Assembly (NCBI RefSeq): GCF_028682475.1
Contig: NZ_JANHLE010000001.1
Location: forward strand, 124,001 to 188,000
Reading direction: 5' to 3'
Length of the DNA: 64,000 nt
From: Pseudomonas putida
Lineage (GTDB): Bacteria; Pseudomonadota; Gammaproteobacteria; Pseudomonadales; Pseudomonadaceae
Part shown: positions 17,707 to 28,532 of the stretch, in pieces
Position numbering within the stretch: the stretch's first letter is position 1
Layout of the letters: every line of letters starts with the position of its first letter
Position numbers and translations under genes: made by a program
Notes under the pieces: generated by a model
What the model was told of the DNA's origin: nothing
The model's input: only the letters and a program-made list of their open reading frames with translations
Databases searched by the model: none

Positions 17707-18999
17707 ATGCACACCCTCACCGACCTCAAGATGGGCCGACTGGCAGGCATTACCCGGCTCGATCTGAGCGACGAGCTTGAACACTTCCCGCGGGAAATCT
17801 TCGACCTGGCCGACAGCCTGGAAGTCCTCAACTTGAGCGGCAACCGCCTGAGCGCACTGCCTGATGACCTGGGGCGCCTGCATCGGCTCAAGGTGTTGTT
17901 CTGCTCGGACAACCACTTTACCCATGTGCCTGCAGGTGTCGGCCAGTGCCCAGCACTGGAAGTCGTGGGTTTCAAGAGCAACCGCATCGAACAGCTCAGC
18001 CCCAACGCCTTGCCCAAGCGTCTGCGCGCCCTGATATTGACCGACAACTGCCTCACGGCGTTGCCCGAGGCGCTGGGTGACTGCGCGGACCTGCAAAAGC
18101 TCATGCTGGCCGGGAACCGCTTGCAGTCGCTACCCGCCAGCCTCGCGCGTTGCGAGAAGCTTGAGCTGATGCGCATTGCCGTCAACCAGTTGCAGGTATT
18201 GCCGGACTGGTTGCTGCAGATGCCGCGCCTGGCCTGGCTGGCGTATGCCGGCAATCCTTTGCCGGCGTCCTTCTGCGCGCCTGAAGATCCGGGGCATTGC
18301 CCACGCATCGATTGGCAGCATGTACGCCTGGCCCAGGTGCTGGGTCAGGGTGCCTCCGGCGTGATCCATCAGGCCCGCTGGCGGGAGCAGGATGAGCCGG
18401 TGGCGGTCAAGTTGTACAAAGGGCAGATGACCAGCGATGGCTCACCCCTGAACGAGATGGCCGCCTGCATCGCTGCTGGCGATCATCAGCAACTGGTGCG
18501 ACTGGCCGGGCGTATCGACAATCATCCCGAACAGCTGCCCGCGCTGGTGATGCAACTGATCGACCCAAGCTGGTTCAACCTGGCCGGGCCACCGAGCCTG
18601 GACTCTTGTACCCGCGACACTTATCCGCCTGAACGGCGCCTGAGCCTGTCATCGGTCAGACGACTGGCGAAGGCGATTGCCTCGGTGGCTGCCCATTTGC
18701 ACGGGCATGGCATTACTCACGGCGACCTGTATGCGCACAACATTCTGTGTGATGAGCAGGGCGACTGCCTGCTGGGCGATTTTGGTGCAGCATCGTTTTA
18801 TCCGCAGGATGGCAGCCCTGCAGCGGCAGCCTTGCAACGGATCGAAGTGTTGGCGTTCGGGGTGTTGCTGGAGGAATTGCTTGGATGCTGCGAGGAGGAT
18901 TGCAAAGAATTGCGCGTGGTGCAGCGGTTGTGCATGCGGCCTGAGGTCATGCAGCGGCCCGGATTTGCGGCGATCAGCCAACAACTTCGCGGTGTCTGA
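17707..18999 (+). CDS. Leucine-rich-repeat protein fused to a protein kinase domain
   Basis: A 430-residue fusion. Residues ~15-185 hold about seven leucine-rich repeats (for example LEVLNLSGNRLSALPDDLG and LQKLMLAGNRLQSLPASLA). Residues ~207-430 form a eukaryotic-type kinase fold with glycine loop LGQGASGVIHQA (211-222), ATP lysine K235 in PVAVKLYKG, catalytic loop HGDLYAHN (D340) and metal-binding DFG (358-360). HGDLYAHN instead of HRDLKPEN means an Arg-less (non-RD) atypical kinase. There is no signal peptide, so it is cytoplasmic. Substrates are unknown. It is monocistronic, and the kinase C-lobe looks short. Confidence 0.9.
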   Translation: MHTLTDLKMGRLAGITRLDLSDELEHFPREIFDLADSLEVLNLSGNRLSALPDDLGRLHRLKVLFCSDNHFTHVPAGVGQCPALEVVGFKSNRIEQLSPNALPKRLRALILTDNCLTALPEALGDCADLQKLMLAGNRLQSLPASLARCEKLELMRIAVNQLQVLPDWLLQMPRLAWLAYAGNPLPASFCAPEDPGHCPRIDWQHVRLAQVLGQGASGVIHQARWREQDEPVAVKLYKGQMTSDGSPLNEMAACIAAGDHQQLVRLAGRIDNHPEQLPALVMQLIDPSWFNLAGPPSLDSCTRDTYPPERRLSLSSVRRLAKAIASVAAHLHGHGITHGDLYAHNILCDEQGDCLLGDFGAASFYPQDGSPAAAALQRIEVLAFGVLLEELLGCCEEDCKELRVVQRLCMRPEVMQRPGFAAISQQLRGV

Positions 19000-19048
19000 A
19001 TCGCGGGACAAGCCCGCTCCCACTGTGGGAGCGGGCTTGCCCCGCGAT
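19000..19048. repeat. Paired REP element, arms almost touching
   Basis: Two REP cores in inverted orientation (TCGCGGGACAAGCCCGCTCC and its complement) with almost no spacer, so the whole 49-bp block is one long hairpin. It starts directly at the LRR-kinase stop codon and ends ~20 bp before the convergent YebC-family stop, a likely bidirectional transcript end. Confidence 0.93.
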
Positions 19049-19067
19049 AAGTGGCTGAATGTTTAAA

Positions 19068-19775
19068 TCAGCCCGCCAGACCTACATAAACGTTCTGTAC
19101 GTCATCGTTGTCATCGATGGCATGCAGGAAGGCTTCAACTTCAGCCATCTGCTCATCGCTCAAGCCGCTGACCGGGTTCTTCGGGGTGTAACCGATCTTC
19201 GCCGAAACAACGGTGAAACCTTGAGCAGGCAGGGCCTTCTGCACAGCATCCAGGTCGGTGGTGTCGGTGATGAACAGGGTCGCACCCTCTTCTTCACCTT
19301 CTGCGAAATCCTGGGCGCCGGCTTCGATGGCTGCCATTTCCGGATCGGCGTCAGGGCTGTTCGGGGTGGCTTCAATCAGACCGACGTGGTTGAAGTCCCA
19401 GGCTACCGAGCCCGAAGCACCCAGCTGGCCTTTGCGGAACAGTACGCGGATTTGCGCCACGGTGCGGTTGACGTTGTCGGTCAGACACTCAACGATCAGC
19501 GGCACCTGGTGCGGGGCAAAACCTTCGTAGGTCACCGCATTGTAGTTCACCGCATCGCCATCAAGCCCAGCACCCTTGCGAATCGCCCGCTCCAGGGTTT
19601 CGCGGGTCATCGAGGCCTTTTTCGCCTGCTCGACCGCCAAACGCAGGCGTGGGTTCATGTCCGGGTCAGCGCCAGCCTTCGCGGCGATCTGGATCTCTTT
19701 GGACAGCTTGCCCATGATCTTGCCCTTGGCGTTGGCTGCTGTTTCTCTATGCTTGGCTTTCCACTGTGCGCCCAT
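19068..19775 (-). CDS. YebC/PmpR-family DNA-binding regulatory or translation factor
   Basis: A 235-residue protein with the invariant N-terminus [19 protein letters not shown] and the three-domain YebC composition ending in an acidic C-terminal part. The upstream 32 codons in the same frame are rejected because all YebC proteins start MGxxW or MAGHSKW. This one belongs to the YeeN-like branch ([10 protein letters not shown]) rather than the MAGHSKW branch encoded next to ruvC. YebC proteins act as transcription factors (PmpR on quorum sensing in P. aeruginosa) and recently as ribosome-associated factors that help translate proline-rich stretches. Which role applies here is unknown. Confidence 0.92.
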   Translation of the reverse strand: MGAQWKAKHRETAANAKGKIMGKLSKEIQIAAKAGADPDMNPRLRLAVEQAKKASMTRETLERAIRKGAGLDGDAVNYNAVTYEGFAPHQVPLIVECLTDNVNRTVAQIRVLFRKGQLGASGSVAWDFNHVGLIEATPNSPDADPEMAAIEAGAQDFAEGEEEGATLFITDTTDLDAVQKALPAQGFTVVSAKIGYTPKNPVSGLSDEQMAEVEAFLHAIDDNDDVQNVYVGLAG

Positions 19776-19871
19776 CTCGACTCTCTTTGTTTCAGGTGCC
19801 GGTTCAGGTAGCGACCGGCAAAGTGGGTGCAGTTTATACGTCCTCGTGGTGGCAATCGACAAAAAAACCAC

Positions 19872-21263
19872 TCAAGCCTTGTCGGCTTTGCCCGCCGCCG
19901 CGGCAAAGCGCGCCAGGCGTACGTCCAGGCGGCGCGGGCGATGACCGTGATCTTCGGCCTGCTCCTTGCGACGAATGGCATTGCGCACAATCAGCGAACC
20001 CAGGTAGCGGATCGGTTCAGGCGGGAAATAGCCCAGCGGACCGTTGACCAGTGGCGAGCGGGTCCAAGGGTTGTCCAGCCCCAGCGCCAGCGAGGACAGA
20101 ATCTGCCCGCCCATATGGCAGGGGCCGACACCGCTGCCCGAATAACCGAAGCCATAAAACACGTTGCCCTGAGCACCCAGACGGCCGAAGAACGGCAAGC
20201 CGGTTACCGAGCGATCGGAAGGCCCATTCCAGGTAGCCGCCACCGGCACCTGGGCCAAGGCCGGAAAGAATTCGCCCAGGCTACGCCGCAACAACGGCTC
20301 ATAGGGCGACGGCTGGTCGAACACCGGCAGCATCCGGCCACCGTAGGCGAAGGTATTGCCACCCTTGCCGAGCATTAGCCGGCCATCGCTGGTGTTGTGG
20401 TAGTAATGCACGAAAATCCGCGAATCCAGCACGCTGACACCGCTGGTCAAGCCGATCTGATCCAGCAGCTGCGGCTGCGGTTCGGTGATGATCATGTCGC
20501 TGGAGACAATCGCCACGCTGCGCTCGAACTGCGGGAAAGCCCGCGCCATCCAGGCATTGAGGGCCAGCACCACACGGCCGGCGCGCACCGTGCCGCCGGC
20601 GGTTTCCACCCCGGCCTGAGGCCCTTCCTGCAAACCGGTCATGGCCGTACCCTCAAAGATACGCACGCCTTTTTGCAAGGCAACCCGGCGCAGGCCACGC
20701 ACCAGCTTGGCCGGTTGTACCGTGGCTGCGGCCGGTGAGAACCAGCCTTCCAGGTGCTTGGCCGAGCCCGCCAGGCGCTGCACCTGGTCCACCGGCAAGC
20801 GCTGGAACGAGTTGATGCCCTGGCGCTCCAGCGCCGCAATCACGCCATCGGTTGCGCCCATCTGGGCACGGTTGGTGGCCGTGTACAAGGTGCCGTCCAG
20901 ACGGTAGTCGGCATCGATGCCATGGGCCCGGCAAAAATCACCGATGGCATGGATGCTCTGTTCCGACGCCTTGACCAGGCGCACCGCCTCCTGCATCCCG
21001 AACAGGCGTTCGAGGGTGAAATATTTGGCCGACCATGACAAGGCACAACCGCCATTGCGCCCACTGGCCCCGGCACCACAGATGTCCGCTTCGATCAGCA
21101 CGACGTCCAGCGCCGGGTTGTGTTCCTTGAGCATCAGCGCGGTCCACAGGCCGGTGTAGCCACCGCCAACGATGCACACATCACAGTCGGTGTCAGCGGT
21201 CAGTGCCGGGCAGGCACTGGCGTGTTCCTGATCCAGCGCCTGTTGCAGCCAGAAGGGTCTCAT
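19872..21263 (-). CDS. FAD-dependent amine oxidoreductase, aminophosphonate-oxidase-like
   Basis: A 463-residue DAO-family flavoprotein starting MRPFWLQQALDQEHASACPA. The ADP-binding beta-alpha-beta is VCIVGGGYTGLWTALMLKE, followed by GASGRNGG, the flavin-attachment-type segment. The C-terminus has YGFGYSGSGVGPCHMGG. The extended C-terminal tail (IRYLGSLIVRNAIRRKEQAEDHG) resembles the subfamily named putative aminophosphonate oxidoreductase. Its partner genes, an OPA-family transporter 20 bp upstream and a divergent LysR gene, fit uptake and oxidation of a phosphorylated or phosphonate amine. Alternatives are gamma-glutamylputrescine or sarcosine oxidase. The substrate is inferred. Confidence 0.85.
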   Translation of the reverse strand: MRPFWLQQALDQEHASACPALTADTDCDVCIVGGGYTGLWTALMLKEHNPALDVVLIEADICGAGASGRNGGCALSWSAKYFTLERLFGMQEAVRLVKASEQSIHAIGDFCRAHGIDADYRLDGTLYTATNRAQMGATDGVIAALERQGINSFQRLPVDQVQRLAGSAKHLEGWFSPAAATVQPAKLVRGLRRVALQKGVRIFEGTAMTGLQEGPQAGVETAGGTVRAGRVVLALNAWMARAFPQFERSVAIVSSDMIITEPQPQLLDQIGLTSGVSVLDSRIFVHYYHNTSDGRLMLGKGGNTFAYGGRMLPVFDQPSPYEPLLRRSLGEFFPALAQVPVAATWNGPSDRSVTGLPFFGRLGAQGNVFYGFGYSGSGVGPCHMGGQILSSLALGLDNPWTRSPLVNGPLGYFPPEPIRYLGSLIVRNAIRRKEQAEDHGHRPRRLDVRLARFAAAAGKADKA

Positions 21264-21283
21264 GATCGGCTTCCTTGAAGGTT

Positions 21284-22600
21284 TCAGGTGCGCAGCGGTT
21301 TGATGGCCATGGCAGTGTTCGGGGCGACGGCCGGGGTATGCTCGGCGCTTGCCGGGCGGCTGTTCCAGTGCGGCACCAGCACCAGCGCCGAGAACAATGC
21401 GCAGCCAGCAAACACGATGAACACCGTGACCCCGTCGAAATAACCCGGCAGCAGCCCACCGAGAATCGCCCCCACCGAACCGCAACCGTTGACGAAGCCG
21501 GCTGCCGTGGCACCGGCCTTGGCGGTGCCGAAGTCGATGGCCGCCGCGCCGCTGATCATCGAGTCCGGTCCGTACAGGGTCAGGCCCATGACGAACAGCA
21601 AGGCCACCACCAGCATCACACTGCCGCTCTGCATCGCGCCCATGAACAGCGCCAACACCACCGTGAGCACAATCAGGCTGATCACGCAGGCCGGCATGCG
21701 CCGGGCGCCGAACAGTTTGTCCGAGGCCAGGCCGATCATGATCGGCCCCAGCAGGCCGGCCAGTTCGAAGGCGGTGGGGATGATCGCCGCACCGACTTTG
21801 CCCACCGTAGGCATCTGTTCAAAGACGATCACCGGCCCCCACAGCAGGATCGCGTAGCGGGCCGGCTTGAGCAGGAAGTACGCCAGGCCCAGAGTCAGCA
21901 CGGTACGGTTGCGCAGAATCTCGCGCAGCGGTGCCCAGACGCTGCAGATCGTTTTGCCTGGGACCATGCTTTCCGGTTCCGGCTCCACCGCAGGCAAGCC
22001 GACGTCTTCAGGCTTGTTGCGCTGCAGGAAGAAGAACAGCACGGCCACCAGCGCCACCACTGCGGCACTGGAAAAGAACGCCGCATGCCAACTGCCGATC
22101 AGGGTGTAAGCCCACCAGCCGGCAAACGGCGAGGCGACCAGACCGCCGAAGGCATAGCAGGAACTCCACAGCCCCAGCACCCGCCCGCGTTGCGAGGACG
22201 GAAAGAAGCTGCCGATGTTCTTGCACAAGCCTGCCCAGCCGGTGGACTGCGCCAGACCTTGGACCAACATGCAGGTGGCGAAGATCGGGAAAGTGGCGTA
22301 ACTGCCCATCACCAGGGCTGCCGCCGCAGAAATCACCAGACCACCGAGCACCACCACCCGCGGCCCGAAGCGGTCGGCGAGCATGCCCCAGGTGAACTGC
22401 CCCACCGCGTAGGCCGCCAGATAGATGGCATCGAGGTTGGCCATGGCCATTTTATCGAGGGTGAAACTTGGGTCTTCGCCAATGCCCAATTTGGCCACGG
22501 AGAAGGCTTTGCGGGTGAAGTAGAACGCAGCGTAGGCAATCCAGGTAATGGCAAAAATCTGCACGCGCCAACGCTTGATATCTGCAATGTGTTTATTCAT
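21284..22600 (-). CDS. Organophosphate:phosphate antiporter family (GlpT/UhpC-like) MFS transporter
   Basis: A 438-residue MFS transporter with twelve predicted helices. The segment YAAFYFTRKAFSVAKLGIGE at residues ~18-38 and the AYAVGQFTWGMLADRFGPR region (A-like motif) place it in the OPA family, which exchanges organophosphates for inorganic phosphate. The start at 22600 has a weak upstream ribosome binding site. It is first in a two-gene operon with the FAD oxidoreductase. Together they look like an uptake and oxidation module for a phosphorylated or phosphonate compound. The substrate (2-aminoethylphosphonate derivative, phosphoglycerate or other) is not readable. Confidence 0.87.
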   Translation of the reverse strand: MNKHIADIKRWRVQIFAITWIAYAAFYFTRKAFSVAKLGIGEDPSFTLDKMAMANLDAIYLAAYAVGQFTWGMLADRFGPRVVVLGGLVISAAAALVMGSYATFPIFATCMLVQGLAQSTGWAGLCKNIGSFFPSSQRGRVLGLWSSCYAFGGLVASPFAGWWAYTLIGSWHAAFFSSAAVVALVAVLFFFLQRNKPEDVGLPAVEPEPESMVPGKTICSVWAPLREILRNRTVLTLGLAYFLLKPARYAILLWGPVIVFEQMPTVGKVGAAIIPTAFELAGLLGPIMIGLASDKLFGARRMPACVISLIVLTVVLALFMGAMQSGSVMLVVALLFVMGLTLYGPDSMISGAAAIDFGTAKAGATAAGFVNGCGSVGAILGGLLPGYFDGVTVFIVFAGCALFSALVLVPHWNSRPASAEHTPAVAPNTAMAIKPLRT

Positions 22601-22819
22601 GGTGACCCTGACCTCGGAGCTTGAGTGTGCCGGCAGAATTTAAAAAAACGCCTGTTTTGTTCTTGTGTTGCGCACTGCGTGACGGCCGGTCAGGACCGTC
22701 ACCTGGTCAGATGGAATCGGCAGCAAGGGGTGTTGTTATGCCTTGTCAGCCAGCTCCATGACCCACCGGTCACTGCAGGTGACGTGGCGGGCTGGGTGAG
22801 ATAGAAACAATTACTGACT

Positions 22820-22840
22820 GATAAATAAAATCGATTTATC
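22820..22840. promoter_or_regulatory. Inverted repeat in divergent LysR/transporter promoter region
   Basis: GATAAAT-N7-ATTTATC is a perfect 7-bp inverted repeat 39 bp before the LysR start, in an otherwise AT-rich stretch of the 279-bp divergent spacer. It fits the T-N11-A layout of LysR boxes and could be the autoregulatory and activation site of the regulator at 22880. This is inference from position and symmetry. Confidence 0.5.
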
Positions 22841-22879
22841 GTATTTCACAAATAAGCTCAGCTTGTAACAGGTGCTGCG

Positions 22880-23749
22880 ATGTCGGTTTCCCATGCTCAG
22901 TTGAAAGCTTTTCATGCCGTTGCCCTGCACGGCAGCTTTACCCGCGCCGCCGAACGGTTGTTCCTGACCCAGCCGGCCATCTCCGATCAGGTGCGCAAAC
23001 TGGAGGAACGCTTTGGCGTCTTGCTGTTTCACCGCAACAAACGCTCGGTGCAATTGACCGATCTGGGTGAACGTTTGCTGGGCATTACCCAGCGTCTGTT
23101 TGCCGTAGAGGCCGAGGCCCATGAGTTGCTTCAGGACTCACGCGCCTTGCAAACCGGCACCCTGGTACTGGCGGTGGATGCGCCGGTGCATGTCTTGCCG
23201 CAAATCGCCCAGTTCTGTCAGCAGTACCCCGGCATCAGCGTCAAGATCGAGACCGGTAACACCGATGAGTCGCTGCTACGGTTATTCAATTATCAGGCCG
23301 ACCTGGCCCTGCTCGGCCGTGATGTGGATGACGAGCGCCTGCTGTGCGTGCCAATGCGCAGCGATCCGATGGTGGCCTTCGTCTCGCATAACCACCCTTG
23401 GGCCAGCCGCGGCTCGATCAGCCTGGCCGACCTGGATGACATACCGATCGTGCTACGTGAGCCGGGCTCGGTGACCCGCCAGACCCTGGAAGAAGAGATG
23501 CAACGGGCGGGCCTGCGCATTCGACCGGCGATCCAGGTCGAAGGCCGGGAAGCTGCGCGCGAGGCGGTGGTGGTGGGGATTGGCGTGGGCGTGGTGTCGG
23601 CGGCCGAGTTCGGTGCCGATGCGCGGGTGTGTGCGCTGCCGATCGTTGATTGCCAGCGGCGCTTGACTGAAACCCTGGTGTGCTTGCGCGAGCAGAGTTC
23701 ACGGCGTCTGGTGGCGACGTTTTTGCAGATGGTGCGCGACAGTCTTTGA
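22880..23749 (+). CDS. LysR-family transcriptional regulator
   Basis: A 289-residue LysR regulator with an intact N-terminal HTH (AERLFLTQPAISDQVRKLEE) and effector domain. The ATG at 22880 gives a protein of usual size with the conserved first helix SHAQLKAFHAVALHGSFTRA. It is divergent from the OPA transporter and FAD oxidoreductase operon and probably controls it in response to their substrate. The effector domain has the segment PQIAQFCQQYPGISVKIETG, typical of CysB/AmpR-like domains, and gives no ligand by itself. Confidence 0.93.
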   Translation: MSVSHAQLKAFHAVALHGSFTRAAERLFLTQPAISDQVRKLEERFGVLLFHRNKRSVQLTDLGERLLGITQRLFAVEAEAHELLQDSRALQTGTLVLAVDAPVHVLPQIAQFCQQYPGISVKIETGNTDESLLRLFNYQADLALLGRDVDDERLLCVPMRSDPMVAFVSHNHPWASRGSISLADLDDIPIVLREPGSVTRQTLEEEMQRAGLRIRPAIQVEGREAAREAVVVGIGVGVVSAAEFGADARVCALPIVDCQRRLTETLVCLREQSSRRLVATFLQMVRDSL

Positions 23750-23763
23750 GTTAGCGGTGCAGC

Positions 23764-23838
23764 CATCGCCGGCAAGGCCGGCTCCCACAGTTGGTTGGTA
23801 TACATCCATCCTTGTGGGAGCTGGCCTTGCCAGCGATG
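23764..23838. repeat. Paired REP element, GCCGGC variant
   Basis: Inverted arms of the second REP subtype (ATCGCCGGCAAGGCCGGCTC at the left, the complement with GCTGGCCTTGCC at the right) with a ~23-bp spacer. It lies between the convergent LysR gene and hydC. The arms differ from the GCGGGGC family seen elsewhere in the window. Confidence 0.88.
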
Positions 23839-23851
23839 AGGTCCTCAAGCC

Positions 23852-25135
23852 CTACGCCGCTTCCCTCCCCCGCGCCACCGCCTGCGCCGCCGCCAGCATC
23901 GCGCGCAATAGCACGGCACAGCCATCAGCCAGGTCCTCGGGCGCGGCATTCTCGATTTCGTTGTGGCTGATGCCCCCTTCACAAGGCACGAAAATCATCC
24001 CTGCCGGCCCCAGCTCAGCGAGAAAAATCGCGTCATGCCCGGCGCCACTGACGATATCCATGTGTGACAATCCCAGGCCCTGAGCGGCACTGCGCACCGC
24101 CTCGACACAGCCCTGCTCGAAGTACAGCGGCGGGAAGTCCGCCGTCGGCGTCAGGGTATGGCTCAGCCCATGCTGCTGGCAGGTAGTGCTGATCACCTCA
24201 CGCACCTGGTCGATCATCGAATCCAGACGTTTCGGCTCCAGGTGACGGAAATCCAGGGTCATGCGCACTTCACCCGGAATGACGTTGCGCGAGCCCGGAT
24301 ACGCCTGCAAACAACCGACCGTGCCACAGGCATGCGGTTGGTGCTCCAGGGCCACACGGTTGACCGCCGCCACCACCGCACTGGCGCCGACCAGGGCGTC
24401 CTTGCGCAGGTGCATCGGTGTCGGCCCGGCATGGGCCTCGACACCGCGCAGGGTCAGGTCGAACCACTTCTGGCCAAGGGCGCCGAGCACTACGCCAATG
24501 GTCTTGTGCTGGTCTTCAAGGATCGGCCCCTGCTCGATATGCGCTTCGAAATACGCGCCCACCGGGTGACCGCTGACCGCTCGCGGCCCGGCATAGCCAA
24601 TGGCGTTGAGCGCCTGGCCAACGCTGATACCTTCGGCATCGGTCTTGGCCAGGGTCTCCTCCAGGGTGAATTTCTCGGCGAACACCCCCGAGCCCATCAT
24701 GCACGGGGCAAAGCGCGAGCCCTCCTCGTTGGTCCAGACCACCACCTCCAGCGGCGCCTCGGTTTCGATCTGCAAGTCATTGAGGGTGCGCATGACTTCC
24801 AGCCCGGCCAATACGCCAAAGCAGCCATCGAACTTGCCGCCGGTGGGCTGGGTGTCGATATGGCTGCCGGTCATCACCGGCGGCAATTGCGGGTTGCGGC
24901 CCGGACGGCGGGCGAAAATGTTACCGACGCCGTCGATGGTCACAACGCAGCCCGCCTCTTCGGTCCACTGGACGAACAGGTCGCGGGCCTGGCGATCAAG
25001 GTCGGTCAGCGCCAGGCGGCACACCCCGCCTTTGACTGTAGCGCCGAGCCGGGCCAGGTCCATCAACGACTGCCACAAGCGTTCGCCGTTGATATGCCGA
25101 TGGGTCGATTGCAGAACGTCCTGTGCTGTTTGCAT
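23852..25135 (-). CDS. hydC: N-carbamoyl-beta-alanine amidohydrolase / N-carbamoyl-amino acid hydrolase
   Basis: A 427-residue M20-type metallohydrolase of the HyuC/PydC family. Metal ligands sit in GSHIDTQPTGGKFDGCFG (His and Asp), WTNEEGSRFAP (Glu pair), EAHIEQGPILE (His) and the C-terminal GISHNEIE. A dimerisation domain is centred on VEAHAGPTPMHLRKDAL. It hydrolyses N-carbamoyl-beta-alanine to beta-alanine, CO2 and ammonia, the last step of reductive pyrimidine degradation. It lies 32 bp after the NCS1 transporter in the same operon. The first nine residues of the longer frame are rejected because MQTAQD has a clear upstream GGAG. Confidence 0.93.
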   Translation of the reverse strand: MQTAQDVLQSTHRHINGERLWQSLMDLARLGATVKGGVCRLALTDLDRQARDLFVQWTEEAGCVVTIDGVGNIFARRPGRNPQLPPVMTGSHIDTQPTGGKFDGCFGVLAGLEVMRTLNDLQIETEAPLEVVVWTNEEGSRFAPCMMGSGVFAEKFTLEETLAKTDAEGISVGQALNAIGYAGPRAVSGHPVGAYFEAHIEQGPILEDQHKTIGVVLGALGQKWFDLTLRGVEAHAGPTPMHLRKDALVGASAVVAAVNRVALEHQPHACGTVGCLQAYPGSRNVIPGEVRMTLDFRHLEPKRLDSMIDQVREVISTTCQQHGLSHTLTPTADFPPLYFEQGCVEAVRSAAQGLGLSHMDIVSGAGHDAIFLAELGPAGMIFVPCEGGISHNEIENAAPEDLADGCAVLLRAMLAAAQAVARGREAA

Positions 25136-25167
25136 GCTGTTCTCCTGGCCTCTGCGGGCCATAGGCG

Positions 25168-26655
25168 CTACACGGTGGGTTTGAGGTTGGCCGCGCGGGC
25201 GGTCTTGAACTGGCCAAGCGCGTAGTAGATCAGCCCGCCCAGAGCGGAACCGGTGAACCAGCCAAAGTCGTAGAACCAGCTGAACGCCTGGCTCTGCAGC
25301 GACAACAGGGTCAGCGCCACCGGTACCCCAAAGGCGATGAAACCGGCAGTGTTCCAGGCCGGATAGACGTCATCACGGTACAGGCCGGCCAGGTCCAGGG
25401 TCTGTTTGCGGATCAGGAAGTAGTCGACCACCATGATCCCGGCAATCGGCCCGAGCAGGCTGGAGTAACCCAGCAGCCAGTTGGAATAGACGCTTTCGAG
25501 GCTGACGTCGCTGACGATCAGGCCAAGCTTTTTCAGCAGCTCATGGGCCATCAGCAACAAACCGACCAGCCCGGTCAGCAGCACCGCCTTGGTCCGCCCG
25601 ATCCACTTGGGCGCGAGGTTCTGAAAGTCGTTGGTGGGCGAAACGATGTTCGCCGCGGTGTTGGTCGACAAGGTGGCGATGATGATCAGCGCCATGGCCA
25701 AGGCCACCCACACCGGGCTCTGGATATGCCCGATCAGGCTGACCGGATCGGACACCGTCTGCCCCACCAGCGACGCCGAGGCGGCAGTCAGCACCACCCC
25801 TAAAGCCGCGAACAGGAACATGGTCAGCGGCAGGCCGAAAATCTGCCCGAGGATCTGATCTTTCTGGCTTTTGGCGTAGCGGCTGAAATCAGGAATGTTC
25901 AGCGACAGGGTGGCCCAGAAACCCACCATGGCGGTCAGCCCGGCAAAGAAGTAGCCGTAGACACTGGCGCCTTCCGGGCGTTTGGGTGGCTGGGCCATCA
26001 GCTCGCTGATCGAAACGTTGGGCAAGGCCCACACCAGCAACCCGGCGCCGACCAGCACCAGTAACGGTGCCGACAGGGTTTCCAGCCACTTGATCGACTC
26101 GGCGCCGCGCAGCACCACCCACAGGTTCAAGCACCAGAACAGCATGAAGCCGATCACCTCACCGGTGCCGCCCAGGGCCTTCCAGTCCGCCGACAACGAG
26201 CCGAGGAACAGGTGAATGGCCAGGCCACCGAACATGGTCTGGATGCCAAACCAGCCACACGCCACCAAAGCCCGGATCAGGCATGGCACGTTGGAGCCTT
26301 TGATCCCGAACGAAGATCGCAACAGCACCGGAAAGGGAATGCCGTACTTGGTCCCGGGAAAGGCATTGAGTGTCAGCGGAATCAGCACCACGGTGTTGGC
26401 CAGCAGAATCGCCAGCAACGCTTCACCCACCGTCAGGCCGAAGTAGGCAGTCAGCACCCCGCCCAGGGTGTAAGTCGGCACGCAGATCGACATGCCGACC
26501 CACAGCGCGGTGATGTGCCACTTGTTCCAGGTGCGTTCGTGCACCTTGGTTGGCGCGATGTCGTGGTTGTACCGGGGGCTGTCGAGGACGTCGCTGCCGG
26601 CGTCGAGTTCATACAAGCCATCACGTTCACGCACTTGCGATCGGGTCTGCTGCAT
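25168..26655 (-). CDS. NCS1-family nucleobase/hydantoin:cation symporter
   Basis: A 495-residue transporter with about twelve membrane helices. Family features are the N-terminal DSPRYNHDIAPTKVHERTWN, the helix-1 block WNKWHITALWVGMSICVPTY and the helix-3 region GIPFPVLLRSSFGIKGSNVP. NCS1 proteins such as Mhp1, PucI and RutG-like permeases import hydantoins, allantoin, uracil or thiamine precursors. The ATG at 26655 has GGAG 5-6 bases upstream and is preferred over the GTG at 26661. Being in an operon with hydC, the likely substrate is uracil, dihydrouracil or a hydantoin. Confidence 0.93.
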   Translation of the reverse strand: MQQTRSQVRERDGLYELDAGSDVLDSPRYNHDIAPTKVHERTWNKWHITALWVGMSICVPTYTLGGVLTAYFGLTVGEALLAILLANTVVLIPLTLNAFPGTKYGIPFPVLLRSSFGIKGSNVPCLIRALVACGWFGIQTMFGGLAIHLFLGSLSADWKALGGTGEVIGFMLFWCLNLWVVLRGAESIKWLETLSAPLLVLVGAGLLVWALPNVSISELMAQPPKRPEGASVYGYFFAGLTAMVGFWATLSLNIPDFSRYAKSQKDQILGQIFGLPLTMFLFAALGVVLTAASASLVGQTVSDPVSLIGHIQSPVWVALAMALIIIATLSTNTAANIVSPTNDFQNLAPKWIGRTKAVLLTGLVGLLLMAHELLKKLGLIVSDVSLESVYSNWLLGYSSLLGPIAGIMVVDYFLIRKQTLDLAGLYRDDVYPAWNTAGFIAFGVPVALTLLSLQSQAFSWFYDFGWFTGSALGGLIYYALGQFKTARAANLKPTV

Positions 26656-28426
<1,771 letters not shown>

Positions 28427-28430
28427 CAGC

Positions 28431-28496
28431 ATCGCGGGGCAAGCCCGCTCCCACCGAGGTTGAGTAATCCCGGTGGGAGCGGGCTTGCCCCGCGAT
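28431..28496. repeat. Paired REP element within the pyrimidine operon
   Basis: Inverted arms of the GCGGGGCAAGCCCGCTCCCA family (28431-28456, 28471-28496) lie in the 106-bp gap between hydA and pydX, two genes running in the same direction. Unlike most other copies it is intra-operonic, where it could stabilise the hydA message or limit pydX expression. Confidence 0.93.
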
Positions 28497-28532
28497 CAAA
28501 GCCCCGACAATAAGAAACATGAGGAAACCACC

